A stretch of DNA of 64,000 nucleotides from RPQJ01 sp963793675 (GTDB lineage Bacteria > Pseudomonadota > Gammaproteobacteria > Steroidobacterales > Steroidobacteraceae), in NCBI GenBank assembly GCA_963793675.1, contig CAWCBA010000010.1:682001-746000 (forward strand), given 5' to 3'. The notes below the pieces were generated by a model that ran no database searches, was not told the origin of the DNA, and saw only the letters and a list, made by a program, of their open reading frames with translations. The translations under genes and the position numbers were made by a program. Of this stretch, positions 46,471 through 58,641 are shown in pieces. The stretch's first letter is position 1. Each line of letters opens with the position of its first letter.

Positions 46471-47845
46471 ATGCCGGAGACCGAGTGTCGTCAAGTGACG
46501 GGGGAGACCTTCTTGAAGCAACGCAACCTGCTGGGCACGCGCAACGGGCGCTTCCTGACCTTCGGACTGCTCTACATCTCCGAAGGCATCCCCTACGGGT
46601 TCACGTCCGTCGCCATGGTGACGTTCATGCGCCAGCATGGCCTGGGCCTCGACGTGATCGGCGCGTTCTCGGCCGCGCTGTTCCTGCCCTGGGCCTTCAA
46701 GTGGGCCTGGGCGCCGCTCGTCGACCTCATCCGGCTTGACCGCTGGGGCGGCCGTCGAGCCTGGATCGTCGCCTGCACCACCATGATGCTCGTGAGTCTG
46801 TTGATCATCGGGCGCATCGATGCCGAGCAACACTTCAGGTGGCTCCTCGCGATGGTGGTCGTGCACAACTTCTTCTGCGCGACGCAGGACGTGGCCATCG
46901 ACTCCCTGGCGGTCAGTACGCTGAGAGCCGACGAGCGAGCCCGTGGCAATGGCTTCATGTTCGCCGGCCAGTACTTCGGCATCATGCTGGGCGGCGGCGC
47001 GGCGGTCTTCGTGTCCGGCCGCGTGGGCTTCTTCGGCGCGCTGGCCTACGTCGGCATGATGTGCCTGATGAGCCTGGCCTTCGTGCTGCTGTTCGTGCGT
47101 GACCCCGGCGTGCGTCCTCCGGCTCCGCGCCAGCCGGACTTCGTCGCGGTGCTGGTCACTCGTCTGATCGGTTTCGTGAAGGAGGTCTACGCCAGCTTCT
47201 GGAAGTCGGGGCGCGGGCCGATGTTCGGCACCGCCTTCGCGCTGCTTCCCTGCGGGGCGATGGCGCTCGCTTACTCCATTGCTTTCGACCATCCAGGTCG
47301 ACTACGGGCTCGACGCGAGTCAGATTGCCCAGTTGCAGGTGTGGAACACCATTGCGGCTGCCGCCGGTTGTGTGCTCGGCGGCGTGTTGGGGGATCGTTT
47401 CGGCACCAAGCGCACGGTGGTTGCGGGCTTCGCGCTCACGGCGCTGGTCGCCTTCGGCCTGGCCACGCAGATTTCCCAGGCCGGCCTGACATCCGTAGCG
47501 CCCGGCTTCTTCTTCGGCAGTATTGTCGCCCACGGATTCTCCTTCGGCATTGCCTATGGTTCGCGCAACGCGATCTTCATGGGCATGACGAACCCGGCGG
47601 TGGCAGCCACCCAGTTCACCGCCTTCATGGGCATGAGTAACCTGGCGATCAGTTTCGGGAATTACTGGCAGGGCATGGTCGCCGAGCGCATGGGGTACGC
47701 TACGGCGCTGTACCTGGACGCCGCGATCGCGCTGCTGGTGATCGGGCTGATCCCGTTCCTGCGCGGGCGGGACGAGGCGCCTGCCGGCGGATTGCAACCT
47801 GCTGGCCCAGCGGTCCCGGTACCCGCCGCGGCAGGCGACGGGTAG
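46471..47845 (+). CDS. AmpG-like MFS transporter, one frameshift
   Basis: Inner-membrane permease of about 457 residues with 12 to 13 hydrophobic helices. The start at 46471 follows GAGGGG. The N-terminal half holds LLYISEGIPYGFTSVAMV and LPWAFKWAWAPLVDLIRLD, the family's signature resembling AmpG (muropeptide permeases) and related sugar-acid carriers, then FCATQDVAIDSLAV. After a one-base shift near 47280 the C-terminal half continues VDYGLDASQIAQLQVWNTIA and GFSFGIAYGSRNAIFMGMTN. Substrate uncertain; not near cell-wall recycling genes. Confidence 0.78.
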
Positions 47846-47890
47846 GCCGGGATCGGGGCGGGTGGACGCAGGTGACAAGGGGGATGTCGT

Positions 47891-48598
47891 ATGCGGCGGA
47901 TGGTCCGCTCGGTGGCTCTGGCTCTGGTTCTGGCGATGCTCTGCGGGAACCTCGCTGCGGGCGAGGCGCAGGCGTCGGCGCCGTCCGCGGTGCCGATCGA
48001 GCAGGAGCCCGCGCATCGGCTCGTGCTGCAGAACGAGTTCGTGCGGGTATTCGAGGTCCGGTTGCCGCCCGGCGACGCGACGCTCTGGCACGTGCATCGT
48101 CACGATGGAGCGTCGGTGCGACTGTCGGACGCGAACATCGAGGACCAGCCACAGGACGGGCCGGCCGAAGCGATTCGCCTGCATCGGGGGGAGGTGGCCT
48201 ACGGCGCCACGCCGATGGCACGGACGCACCGGGTGCGGAACATCGGTGAGACGAGCTTCCACCTCGCGTACATCGAGTTGCTGACCGCGCCTGGCGTCAG
48301 CACCGCTCACACACCCACGGCCGCATCCGATCCGCGCGTCGTATTCGAGAATGATCGCGTGCGCGCGCTGCGGCGAATCCTGGCGCCCGGCGAATCGACG
48401 GCCATGCACACGCACGCGTCGAGGGGTGTGGGCGTGCCCGTGACCGCGGGCCGCCTGCAAATCTCCGATCCGGGGGACGCCACGAAAACCGTCGAACTGA
48501 AGCCTGGCGCCGTGCAATGGATCGAACCGGGAACCACGCACCGCTTGCAGAACGTCGGCGACGCACCGATCGAAATCGTCGACATCGAACTCAAGTAG
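47891..48598 (+). CDS. Periplasmic bicupin protein
   Basis: A 235-residue protein with a signal peptide (MVRSVALALVLAMLCGNLAAGEA) and two related cupin-like domains: FVRVFEVRLPPGDATLWHVH and RVRALRRILAPGESTAMHTH each contain the Gly-x5-His-x-His metal-binding pattern and a closing strand (IELLTAPG, IVDIELK). It probably binds a divalent metal in the periplasm; enzymatic role unknown. Start at 47891 (MRRMVRS) or the downstream Met at 47900. Confidence 0.75.
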   Translation: MRRMVRSVALALVLAMLCGNLAAGEAQASAPSAVPIEQEPAHRLVLQNEFVRVFEVRLPPGDATLWHVHRHDGASVRLSDANIEDQPQDGPAEAIRLHRGEVAYGATPMARTHRVRNIGETSFHLAYIELLTAPGVSTAHTPTAASDPRVVFENDRVRALRRILAPGESTAMHTHASRGVGVPVTAGRLQISDPGDATKTVELKPGAVQWIEPGTTHRLQNVGDAPIEIVDIELK

Positions 48599-48614
48599 CA
48601 GCGGGCGCGCGCGA

Positions 48615-49214
48615 CTATCCGCCCAGGTCACGTGCTTGAGCACGCGCGAAGGCCGGGCGCGACACGACCCGCTGCACGTAGTCGTCGATGATCGCGGACT
48701 TCGGCATCATGGGGCTCTGGCCGAACATCGCGAACGTCGTGCCGTAAAGCACGTCGGCCCCGCTGAAGCGCTCACCCAGCATGTAGGGTCCGGCCGACAG
48801 GACTCGGGTGACCGCCGCCATGGCTTCATCCACTGCAACCCAGCCGGCCGTGCCTCGAGGCACCTCCACGTTCATGAACCTGGACATGAACGCGGGTTCA
48901 AGCACGCCGGTGTAGTAGGCGAGCCACGAGAGATAGGCGCCGCGCTCCGGTTCGCCGACCAGCGGTCCGATTCGGTTCTGCGGGAACCGGTCCGTCAGGT
49001 ACAGCGTGATGGCCGGCGACTCGAACACGACGACCCCGTCGTCCGATATGGCGGGCACCTTGCCAAGGGGATGCGGGTTCGCGGGATCCACCGCTCCGCT
49101 GCCGTCCGACTTTCGCGTCGTTACCAGCCTGATCTGATAGGGCGCCGCGATTTCCTCGAGCAGGAAGATGAAGCGCGTCGAGCGGGTCTTCGGATGGTGG
49201 AACAAGGTGATCAC
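48615..49214 (-). CDS. Glutathione S-transferase
   Basis: A 199-residue GST that would conjugate glutathione to electrophiles. A GTG at 49214 gives ITLFHHPKTRSTRFIFLLEE, the thioredoxin-like N-terminal domain; HPLGKVPAISDDGVVVFESPAI holds the cis-Pro loop and the Glu-Ser pair binding the gamma-glutamyl group. The C-terminal helices (AYLSWLAYYTGVLEPAF, YMLGERFSGADVLYG) are standard. Convergent with the bicupin gene; divergent from the SDR gene. Substrate unknown. Confidence 0.85.
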   Translation of the reverse strand: MITLFHHPKTRSTRFIFLLEEIAAPYQIRLVTTRKSDGSGAVDPANPHPLGKVPAISDDGVVVFESPAITLYLTDRFPQNRIGPLVGEPERGAYLSWLAYYTGVLEPAFMSRFMNVEVPRGTAGWVAVDEAMAAVTRVLSAGPYMLGERFSGADVLYGTTFAMFGQSPMMPKSAIIDDYVQRVVSRPAFARAQARDLGG

Positions 49215-49444
49215 GGCCAATCTCCGCAGCAGGCTTGGACGCTGATTGTCCCACGAATCCTGGGTCGGCCCGGTCTCAGCGCCCGGGACGGGTTGGGTGC
49301 AGGACTCGAACAGCAGAGAGGCATGGGCACGGGCCGCTACTGCATTGTCGTGGCCGGTCACGTACGCTGCAGTGGCAACCGCCCGGTCGTTCTCACGCTC
49401 ACGGTGGCCGGCGTGTCGGCGGTGCACAGACAGGAGGCATGAGC

Positions 49445-50116
49445 ATGAGCACGGCACTCATCACCGGCGCAGCCGGGGGGATCGGCTGCGAGCTGGCACG
49501 ACAACTGGCGGCGCGCGGCACGACGGTCATCGCCGTCTGTCGCAAGCCCGGTGTCGAACTCCCGCGACTGCCGGTGCGCGTGGAGGCGGACATTGATATC
49601 GCAACCGATGCGGGTTGCGCGGCGCTCGCCGCGCGCGTGGCCGGCGTACCGCTCGACCTGGTCATTCACAACGCCGGGGTATTGTTCGACGAGTCGCTCG
49701 ATGCGCTCGACGAGGACGCCGTCGCCAATATCCGCCGGCAGTTCGAAGTCAACGCGCTGGCACCGCTGCGACTGACGGCCCGGCTGGTGCCGCAACTGGT
49801 CCGGGGCGGCAAGCTGGTCCTGATCACGAGCCGCATGGGCTCGATGGCCGACAACACCTCCGGTGGCTACTACGGTTACCGCATGTCCAAGGCGGCGATG
49901 AATGCGGCGGGCCGTTCGCTCGCGCACGACCTCGCCCCACGCGGCGTGGCAGTCGTGATGCTGCACCCTGGCTTCGTCCAGACTCCGATGACGGCTGGCC
50001 GCGGCGACGTCGACCCGGCCACTGCGGCGCGCGGTCTCCTCGCTCGCATCGACGAACTCACCTTGGCGAGCAGCGGCCGCTTCCTGCACGCCAACGGCTC
50101 GCCGCTGCCCTGGTGA
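49445..50116 (+). CDS. Short-chain dehydrogenase/reductase
   Basis: A 223-residue SDR: dinucleotide-binding TGAAGGIGCELARQL (Gly-x3-Gly-x-Gly), LDLVIHNAGVLFDE (Asn-Ala-Gly), LVLITSRMGSM with catalytic Ser, and YYGYRMSKAAMN with the Tyr-x3-Lys pair, followed by LHPGFVQTPM. All active-site residues are present. The start at 49445 is preferred to 49439 because the AGGAGG site is too close to the earlier ATG. Substrate unknown; it lies divergent from the GST gene. Confidence 0.88.
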   Translation: MSTALITGAAGGIGCELARQLAARGTTVIAVCRKPGVELPRLPVRVEADIDIATDAGCAALAARVAGVPLDLVIHNAGVLFDESLDALDEDAVANIRRQFEVNALAPLRLTARLVPQLVRGGKLVLITSRMGSMADNTSGGYYGYRMSKAAMNAAGRSLAHDLAPRGVAVVMLHPGFVQTPMTAGRGDVDPATAARGLLARIDELTLASSGRFLHANGSPLPW

Positions 50117-50231
50117 GGCGCGGCGCAGGAGCCACGACGCAAGGCCTGTCCGCTGTCCCCATCAGAGCGTGGACCTCGGTCCGTGCGCCGGCGTCGGCCG
50201 TCGTCCCCGGCAGTGATATGCTTTCGCCACT

Positions 50232-50840
50232 ATGAACAAACCCAGACTGATCTACTTCGATGCCCCCGTGAGTCGCGGGGAAGAGTGCCGTCTCGCCCTG
50301 CATCTCGCGGGCATCGACTTCGAGGACGTGCGCATCAAGCCCGCCGACTGGCCGGCCATGAAGGAGCGGACGCCGTACGGCGGCTTGCCGGTGCTGGAGT
50401 TGCCGGGAAGCCCGCCGCTCGCGCACTCCAACGCGATCCTGGTGCTGATCGGCCGTCGCCACGGATTGCACCCGGCCGACGACTTCGAGGCGGCGCGCCA
50501 CGAAGGGATGATGCAGCACGTGGAGGATCTGCGCGCGAAGGTCTCGCCCACGCTCCGCATGGATGACGCCGAGAAGAAGGCCACTCGCGAGGCGCTCGTC
50601 GCAGGATTCCTGCCGGCATGGGCCCGGGCTGCGGAGAGCAACATCACTGCCGGGCCATTCTTCGGCGGCGAAAAGATCCAGGTCGTGGACCTCAAGATCC
50701 ACATGGCGGTGCGTTGGTTCAACGGCGGCAAGGTCGACCACATTCCCGCGACGATCTTCGCCGACTATCCCAGGCTCGTCGGCGTGCACGACGCCGTGCG
50801 CGATCACCCCGGCGTGAAGTCCTGGTACGCCAGGTCTTGA
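50232..50840 (+). CDS. Glutathione S-transferase-like protein
   Basis: A 202-residue GST: LIYFDAPVSRGEECRLALHL (N-terminal beta1-alpha1 with the catalytic-position region), YGGLPVLELPGSPPLAHSNAI (cis-Pro loop and Glu/His-Ser), and a helical C-terminal domain (FFGGEKIQVVDLKIHMAVRW). It resembles Sigma/Pi-like bacterial or eukaryote-type GSTs, distinct from the one at 48615. A second detoxification gene within 2 kb. Start MNKPRLIY at 50232. Confidence 0.82.
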   Translation: MNKPRLIYFDAPVSRGEECRLALHLAGIDFEDVRIKPADWPAMKERTPYGGLPVLELPGSPPLAHSNAILVLIGRRHGLHPADDFEAARHEGMMQHVEDLRAKVSPTLRMDDAEKKATREALVAGFLPAWARAAESNITAGPFFGGEKIQVVDLKIHMAVRWFNGGKVDHIPATIFADYPRLVGVHDAVRDHPGVKSWYARS

Positions 50841-50904
50841 GGGTCTCGCGCCGCGGGCACGGTTGCATGGCGATGCCGAAGGATGGCGGGGCAGGGAGGC
50901 TCGA

Positions 50905-53070
<2,166 letters not shown>

Positions 53071-53418
53071 GTGACCCGCCGCGCTCGATTGCTCCCGTGC
53101 GCCCTGGGTCGCGAGGGTGACCGGCTCGGCAATTTCCCGGATTGCGGGTCATGGCTCCATGCGGCAGCCTTGCCGTTCTTCGCGGCCCGGGGGGATCGAG
53201 CCTTGGATCTCGAGACACGCAACGATCGCCGGCGAACCTACACGATGGTGGCCAGGCTCGCAGATCGAGGCCTGACGCAGGATGACCTGGAGCGCGTGCT
53301 GCGCGAGGTCTATGCGGACGGCAACGACACCGTGCGCACGGCGCTGCGCGAATCGAACGAGTCGCTGCTGGCGCTCGGCTATGACCGGGTTGCCTATGCC
53401 GAGTCGCCGGGCGACTGA
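53071..53418 (+). CDS. Small hypothetical protein, start uncertain
   Basis: A GTG at 53071 directly follows the peptidase stop. The C-terminal part (MVARLADRGLTQDDLERVLR, EVYADGNDTVRTALRESNES, LLALGYDRVAY) reads like a real small helical protein of 57 residues that could start at 53245. The first 58 codons are doubtful. No family recognised. Confidence 0.4.
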   Translation: MTRRARLLPCALGREGDRLGNFPDCGSWLHAAALPFFAARGDRALDLETRNDRRRTYTMVARLADRGLTQDDLERVLREVYADGNDTVRTALRESNESLLALGYDRVAYAESPGD

Positions 53419-53449
53419 AGCCCCGCCGGCGCTGCATCGGCAGCTGCGC

Positions 53450-53869
53450 TCAACTCGGGAGATCGTCGCGACGGTCGGTCGGTGGCGGGTTGCCGTCATC
53501 GCGCGGCGCAAGTTTCGTTGCAGCCCAGCGCCTGAACTCGCGCACCTTTTCCGGTCCCGTGCCCGGGCGAAGGATCAGGGCCTCGATGCTGCGCATGATC
53601 GCGTCGGCGTCGGATCGAGGCGTCTCCGAACCGGGCGTTGGGACGCCCCACAGGTCGATCCGGCGTTCGCAGCGCTCGCCGAACCGCAGCACGGCGTGGA
53701 ACCATCGCGGTCGCCGCCAGTTACCCAGCACCAGGTCCAGCGCTGCCGCGGCGAGCGACACCGGGATGAGCGTGATGTCGAGCGCCGCTTCCATCCCCAG
53801 CTTGATCTGGAACAGGATGACATCGCGCAGGAGTCGCCAGCGCGTAGCCTGGTCCGGCTTGTCGGTCAT
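53450..53869 (-). CDS. Small membrane-associated protein at the end of the trehalose operon
   Basis: A 139-residue protein (MTDKPDQATRWRLLRDVILF, KLGMEAALDITLIPVSLAAAALDLVL, then a hydrophilic C-terminus). Its ATG overlaps the treY stop as ATGA, so it is cotranslated and part of the operon. A hydrophobic helix near residues 25-50 suggests membrane association. Not a known trehalose enzyme; function unknown. The last gene of the minus-strand run. Confidence 0.7.
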   Translation of the reverse strand: MTDKPDQATRWRLLRDVILFQIKLGMEAALDITLIPVSLAAAALDLVLGNWRRPRWFHAVLRFGERCERRIDLWGVPTPGSETPRSDADAIMRSIEALILRPGTGPEKVREFRRWAATKLAPRDDGNPPPTDRRDDLPS

Positions 53870-56796
53870 CGCGATTCTCCGTCCGTTGTCGCGAGCAGCG
53901 CGATCGGCAGGATCCGCAGTACGTCGCCGACCGGCAGCGTGCCGCCGCGACTCTTCGTGCCCCGCGGCAGCAAGGCCGCATCGGTGTAGGCGTCGACGAA
54001 CCGTGCGGCATTGGCGCCGGCTGGCAGCTCGATCCGCGTGTCATGCCACGCGTCGGCGCCGACCGGCGGCTCGAGACGCTTGCCGGTGAGCGCCGCCAGG
54101 CGCGCCGTCGCCACCACCACGACCTCCCGCCGGTCCAGCACCCGGCGGAATGCGCAGACGTGCTCCGCATGCCTCCCGCTCACCTTCAAGGGCTCGTAAC
54201 TGCCGTGGTTGAAGACGTCCGCAAGCGACGCGCGTACGCTCAGCGCGCGCCAGGTCGTAAACAGCTTGAGGCGTCCGTCCGGCCAGTTGGCCACCAGTTC
54301 GCGCGCAAGGCCGGCGCGGGACGCGGCGTCCTGCCAGCGTGCCTCGAGTGCGGCGAGCATCGCATCGCGGCGTGCGAAATCCACGGGTCGTCGATTGTCG
54401 GGATCGACCAGCGAGAACTCGGGCAGTTCGGTGCCCTGGTAGAGGTCCGGGATCCCCGGCGAGGTGAGCTTGAGCAAGGTCTGCGAGAGCGAGTTGAGCA
54501 TGCCGAACCACGCGACCGGTGCGCGCAGGTCGAGCAGGTCGCGCAGGAACGCGCTGGGCCGCCGCTCGTCGAGGATGGCGCGCAGGAATTCGACCAGCGC
54601 CTGCTCGTACGCATCGTTCGGCGCGATCCACGAGGTGCTGACTTTCGCCTCGCGCGCCGCCTTGACCACGTAGGCCTCCAGGCGCTCCAGGAACTGCGGG
54701 CTCGCGAGCTCCGCGCACTCTTCGAGCGGCCAGGCGCCCAGCAGTGTCTGGTAGATGAGGTATTCGTCGTTGCGCGTCGGCGCCGGCAAGCCGTCCACCT
54801 GCCGCCGGTGCGTGCGATTGAGACGGTTCCACCTGCCGAGGTAATGCCGCCATTCGTCGGGCAGCTCCGACAGCGAACTGATCCGCGCGCGAACGTCCTC
54901 GCTGCGCTTGGTGTCGTGCGTGGAAGTCGCCAGCATCGACTGCGGCCAGCGCTTCGATCGATCCAGGTTGAACTGGTGGAGGGTCGCCGAGGTGACGCTC
55001 ATCCGCCGCGGATCCCCGCCGACCTCGTTGAGCGAGAGCAGCCGGTTGTAACGGTAGAACGCGGTGTCTTCGATGCCCTTGGCCATGACCGGCGAGGTCA
55101 CCTGCTGGAATTTCATCGCAAACGCGCGGACGGCGGCGGCGGCGCTCGCCGAGCGGCCCGTCACCTCCCCGACCAGGACGTCGCCGAGAAACGCATAGAC
55201 GCTGTCCTCGTCGGCGTGACTGCGCTTGCGGGCGACGTTCACGGCCCACTGCACGTGGCGGCGGTCGTCCTCGCCCGCGCCGGATGCGCAGACGTAGGTG
55301 CGGTAGGTCGGATACGACGCGATCACCTCGACGATCGCTTCCCGCAGCGCGGCACGGGTGAAATCGGCCGTGTGCCGGTCCATCTGTGCGATGCGATCGA
55401 GCTGGGTCGCGAGCACGCCGACTTCGGCGGCGAGCACCGACCGCATCACGAGCTTGCGACTCTCGTAGCCGATGTCGTCGAGGACCGACGGCCGCCCGAT
55501 GAAGCCGCGGTAAGTCGTGTCCAGCGCACGCTCGGCCCCGCCATCGACCTGCCACGCGTTGACCGCTGCGGCAAACTCGTAACCGGTCGTGCCGTGCACC
55601 GCCCAGTTCTCGGGCAGGCGCTCGTGCGCGGCGAGGATCTTCTCCACCACGACGTAGAGGGGCCGGGCAGCGTCGCCGCCGCCGCGAAACGGCGCCTGCA
55701 GCCGCTCGAAATACTGCGCGGGGTCGTACAGCCCATCGGGGTGATCGATCCGCAACCCGTCGACGATTCCGTCCCGCACCAGGTCGAGCAGCAGGCCGTG
55801 CGTGGCGTCGAAGACGCGTGGGTCGTCCATCCGCAGGGCCGCGAGGTGGTTCACGTCGAAGAATCGCCGGTAATTGATCTCGTCGACCGCGACCCGCCAG
55901 TAAGACAGTCGATACGCCTGCGCACCGAGCAGGCGATCGAGCACGTCGAAGCTCGCGGGGTCGCCACGCCGGCCGTTGACCTGCGCGACCGTCTCCTCGA
56001 TGAAGCGGGCCACCGCGGGACTGCGCTGGCACAGCCGCACCAGGCGCCGCTTGTGCGACTCCTTGTCCCGGTAACGCTCGGCACGCGCCTCGTCCGTGGT
56101 GTCGCTGCGCTCAGGCAGCCGCCCGAACGCGGCCAGCAGGCTCTCGAAGTCCTGCCGGTCCGGATCCGTCTCCGGCACGCGGGCGTCGAGTGCGGCGAGC
56201 CCGGCCTCGAACAGGCGCGGATATTCGCGCGGGTCGACCGGGAAACGGTGCTCGTAGTAGCACACGCTGAAGGCGCCGGCCTCGGCGTCGAAGACCAGGC
56301 GCAGTTCGCCGTTTTCCAGCACGGTGCCGAACGGCGCGCCGAGCACCGGCACGAGCAGCCGATTGCGCATCGTGGCGCGCACTGGCTGCCAGTCGACGTC
56401 GAAATAGTCGGCATACGCCGCCGCCGGGCCGTTCTCGAGGACGTCGAGCCACCAGGCATTGTCATCCGCCATGATCGCCATGTGATTCGGCACGACGTCG
56501 ACGACCAGGCCCATGCCCCGCGCGCGCAGCGCGGCGGACAGGGCATCGAGGTCCTCGCGGGTGCCGATCTCGGGGTTGAGGCTCGAATGGTCGATGACGT
56601 CGTAGCCATGCAGGCTGCCGGGGCGTGCCTTCAGGATCGGCGACAGGTACAGGTGGCTCACGCCCAGGCGGGCGAAATAGGGCACGAGCCGCTCGACGTC
56701 ACGGAAGGTGCAGCCGCGATTCATCTGCAGCCGATACGTTGCCCGCCGGGCCACGGAGGCCGTCCCGGCAGGCTTGCGTGCACGGGCGCGGCTCAC
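53866..56796 (-). CDS. treY: Malto-oligosyltrehalose synthase
   Basis: A 976-residue GH13 enzyme that converts the reducing-end maltose of malto-oligosaccharides to a trehalose unit. ATYRLQMNRGCTFRDVERLV and YLSPILKARPGSLHGYDVID open the barrel; VVDVVPNHMAI, GLRIDHPDGLYDPAQYF (nucleophile Asp) and VEKILAAHERLP (catalytic Glu) are visible, and GIEDTAFYRYNRLLSLNEVGG is typical of TreY. The GTG at 56796 overlaps the treZ stop and has GGAGGAAG upstream. It works with treZ to make free trehalose from starch or glycogen. Confidence 0.93.
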   Translation of the reverse strand: MSRARARKPAGTASVARRATYRLQMNRGCTFRDVERLVPYFARLGVSHLYLSPILKARPGSLHGYDVIDHSSLNPEIGTREDLDALSAALRARGMGLVVDVVPNHMAIMADDNAWWLDVLENGPAAAYADYFDVDWQPVRATMRNRLLVPVLGAPFGTVLENGELRLVFDAEAGAFSVCYYEHRFPVDPREYPRLFEAGLAALDARVPETDPDRQDFESLLAAFGRLPERSDTTDEARAERYRDKESHKRRLVRLCQRSPAVARFIEETVAQVNGRRGDPASFDVLDRLLGAQAYRLSYWRVAVDEINYRRFFDVNHLAALRMDDPRVFDATHGLLLDLVRDGIVDGLRIDHPDGLYDPAQYFERLQAPFRGGGDAARPLYVVVEKILAAHERLPENWAVHGTTGYEFAAAVNAWQVDGGAERALDTTYRGFIGRPSVLDDIGYESRKLVMRSVLAAEVGVLATQLDRIAQMDRHTADFTRAALREAIVEVIASYPTYRTYVCASGAGEDDRRHVQWAVNVARKRSHADEDSVYAFLGDVLVGEVTGRSASAAAAVRAFAMKFQQVTSPVMAKGIEDTAFYRYNRLLSLNEVGGDPRRMSVTSATLHQFNLDRSKRWPQSMLATSTHDTKRSEDVRARISSLSELPDEWRHYLGRWNRLNRTHRRQVDGLPAPTRNDEYLIYQTLLGAWPLEECAELASPQFLERLEAYVVKAAREAKVSTSWIAPNDAYEQALVEFLRAILDERRPSAFLRDLLDLRAPVAWFGMLNSLSQTLLKLTSPGIPDLYQGTELPEFSLVDPDNRRPVDFARRDAMLAALEARWQDAASRAGLARELVANWPDGRLKLFTTWRALSVRASLADVFNHGSYEPLKVSGRHAEHVCAFRRVLDRREVVVVATARLAALTGKRLEPPVGADAWHDTRIELPAGANAARFVDAYTDAALLPRGTKSRGGTLPVGDVLRILPIALLATTDGESR

Positions 56797-58640
56797 GACT
56801 TCCTCCGTGGCGCACTGCAACGCCAGCGCACTTCCCACGGCGCGAGCGCCCCGGCGGTCGCCGTGCCTCGATCCGCGGAACAATAAAGCGTCCTGGCCCG
56901 CCCGCTTCGCGAGCCGAGCGCCAGCGGCTGTTGACCAGGATTGGCCAGCAATTGCAGTTCGCGACCGTCCCGTGTCGGCCAGCTGACGTTGAGGCCGCGG
57001 CCGTCGATCACCTCGTACCGCGCGGCGCCGGCCTGCAGCCGCGCAAGCAGGGGCACGATCTCGCGCTGTCGAATCCGCAGCAGGCGGCGCACCAGCGCGA
57101 GCCATTCCCGATGCGGGGTGCGCTTGCGATCCGACCAGCGCAGGCGGCTCGCCGTGAAGCTCGAGGCTGCATTCGGATCCGGGATCCGTGCCTGGGCCGC
57201 CGGATCGCTGAACTTCGCAAAGCGCCCGAACTCGCGCCGGCGCCCCGCGGTCACCGCAGCCGCCAGGTCGGCGCCGAAATCGCAGAAGAAGAGAAACGGC
57301 TGCGTGGCTGCGTACTCGTCACCCATGAACAGCATCGGCGGCGATGGCGCGAGCAGCAGGATGGCGAACGCGGCGCGCAGCGCCTCGGGCCTGGCCAGGG
57401 TCGCGATCCGCTCGCCGAAGGCCCGGTTGCCGACCTGGTCATGGTTCTGCAGAAACGCCACGAACGCGTCTGCCGGCAAGTCACCGCTTGGTTCGCCCCG
57501 TGGCCTGCCGCCCTCGAAGGCGTAAGCGTCACCCTGGAACGCAAAACCTTCGGCGAGGCAGCGACCGAGCAGCCGCACCGGATCGGCGGCGTAGTCGACG
57601 TAGTAGCCGTCGCGTTCCCCGGTGAGCAGCGTGTGCAGGACATGGTGCAGGTCGTCGTTCCACTGCGCCGTCGCCTGCCGCGGCCGCCCGTGCGGATCAC
57701 GCTGGAGACGACGCGCTTCGTTCGCGTGATTCTCGAGCACGAGGTGGACGTGCCGCTCCGGACCCGTGGCCGCCCGCACGCGTTCCGCCAGTTCCGCGAC
57801 GAAGTGCCGCGGCGAGTCGTCCATGATCGCGTGCACTGCATCGATCCGCAGCCCGTCGAGATGGAATTCCTCGAGCCAGTACAGCGCGTTCTGGATGAAG
57901 AACTCGCGCACCGTGGCCGAACCGGGCCCGTCGAAATTGATGGCGTCGCCCCAGGGCGTGCGATGCCGGTCGGTGAAGAACGGGCGCGCGTAACGGTGCA
58001 GATAGGCGCCCTCCGGCCCGAAATGGTTGTAGACGACGTCCAGGATCACCATCAGGCCGGCGGCGTGAGCGCAGTCGACCAGGTGCTTGAGCGCCTCCGG
58101 CCGTCCGTACGCGCTCTCCGGCGCAAACGGCAACACGCCGTCGTAACCCCAGCCGCGCCGGCCGGGAAAATCCGCGACCGGCATCAACTCGAGCGCCGTC
58201 ACGCCGAGGCGTGCGAGTTCCGCGAGCCGCGGCTCGATGGCCGCATAGGTTCCGGCACGCGTGAATGCGCCGACGTGGAGTTCATAGATCACGGCCTGTT
58301 GCCACGGCCTTCCGCGCCAGGCGCCGTCCCGCCATGCATAGGCGCACGGATCGATCACCTCGCTGCGGCCGTGGACGTCTTCCGGGTTGAAGCGTGATGC
58401 TGGATCGGGCACGAACAGCTCGCCGTCGATGTGATAGCGATAGCGCGTGCCCGGCGGCGCATCGGCGCGCACTTCCCGGTACCAGCCGTCGTCGCAAGGC
58501 ATGCGGACGCTCTGCGGTGCACGATCGCCAAGCGACCATTCGAGGTCGACCCGGGCAGCCGTGGGCGCCCACAGGCGGAAGTGCGTCTGCCCCTGCGCAT
58601 CGATCTCGGCACCGAACGGCATGGCGTGACGCCGTTGCAT
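56793..58640 (-). CDS. treZ: Malto-oligosyltrehalose trehalohydrolase
   Basis: A GH13 enzyme of about 615 residues that releases trehalose from malto-oligosyltrehalose. AEIDAQGQTHFRLWAP begins an N-terminal beta domain, VIYELHVGAFTRAGTY and VILDVVYNHFGPEG the barrel, EEFHLDGLRIDAVHAI the nucleophile Asp region, and VHLVLENHANEA the position of the catalytic acid. FVAFLQNHDQVGNRA completes the site. I chose the Met at 58640; a GTG at 58652 (overlapping glgX) and a Met at 58622 are alternatives. It lies between glgX and treY. Confidence 0.92.
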   Translation of the reverse strand: MQRRHAMPFGAEIDAQGQTHFRLWAPTAARVDLEWSLGDRAPQSVRMPCDDGWYREVRADAPPGTRYRYHIDGELFVPDPASRFNPEDVHGRSEVIDPCAYAWRDGAWRGRPWQQAVIYELHVGAFTRAGTYAAIEPRLAELARLGVTALELMPVADFPGRRGWGYDGVLPFAPESAYGRPEALKHLVDCAHAAGLMVILDVVYNHFGPEGAYLHRYARPFFTDRHRTPWGDAINFDGPGSATVREFFIQNALYWLEEFHLDGLRIDAVHAIMDDSPRHFVAELAERVRAATGPERHVHLVLENHANEARRLQRDPHGRPRQATAQWNDDLHHVLHTLLTGERDGYYVDYAADPVRLLGRCLAEGFAFQGDAYAFEGGRPRGEPSGDLPADAFVAFLQNHDQVGNRAFGERIATLARPEALRAAFAILLLAPSPPMLFMGDEYAATQPFLFFCDFGADLAAAVTAGRRREFGRFAKFSDPAAQARIPDPNAASSFTASRLRWSDRKRTPHREWLALVRRLLRIRQREIVPLLARLQAGAARYEVIDGRGLNVSWPTRDGRELQLLANPGQQPLALGSRSGRARTLYCSADRGTATAGALAPWEVRWRCSAPRRKS

Positions 58641-58641
58641 G

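Noticed and set aside
54043..56886. A 947-codon open frame on the plus strand
   Set aside because: Antisense of treY; no domains, typical shadow of GC-rich coding sequence. The same holds for the long plus-strand frames over treZ and glgX.
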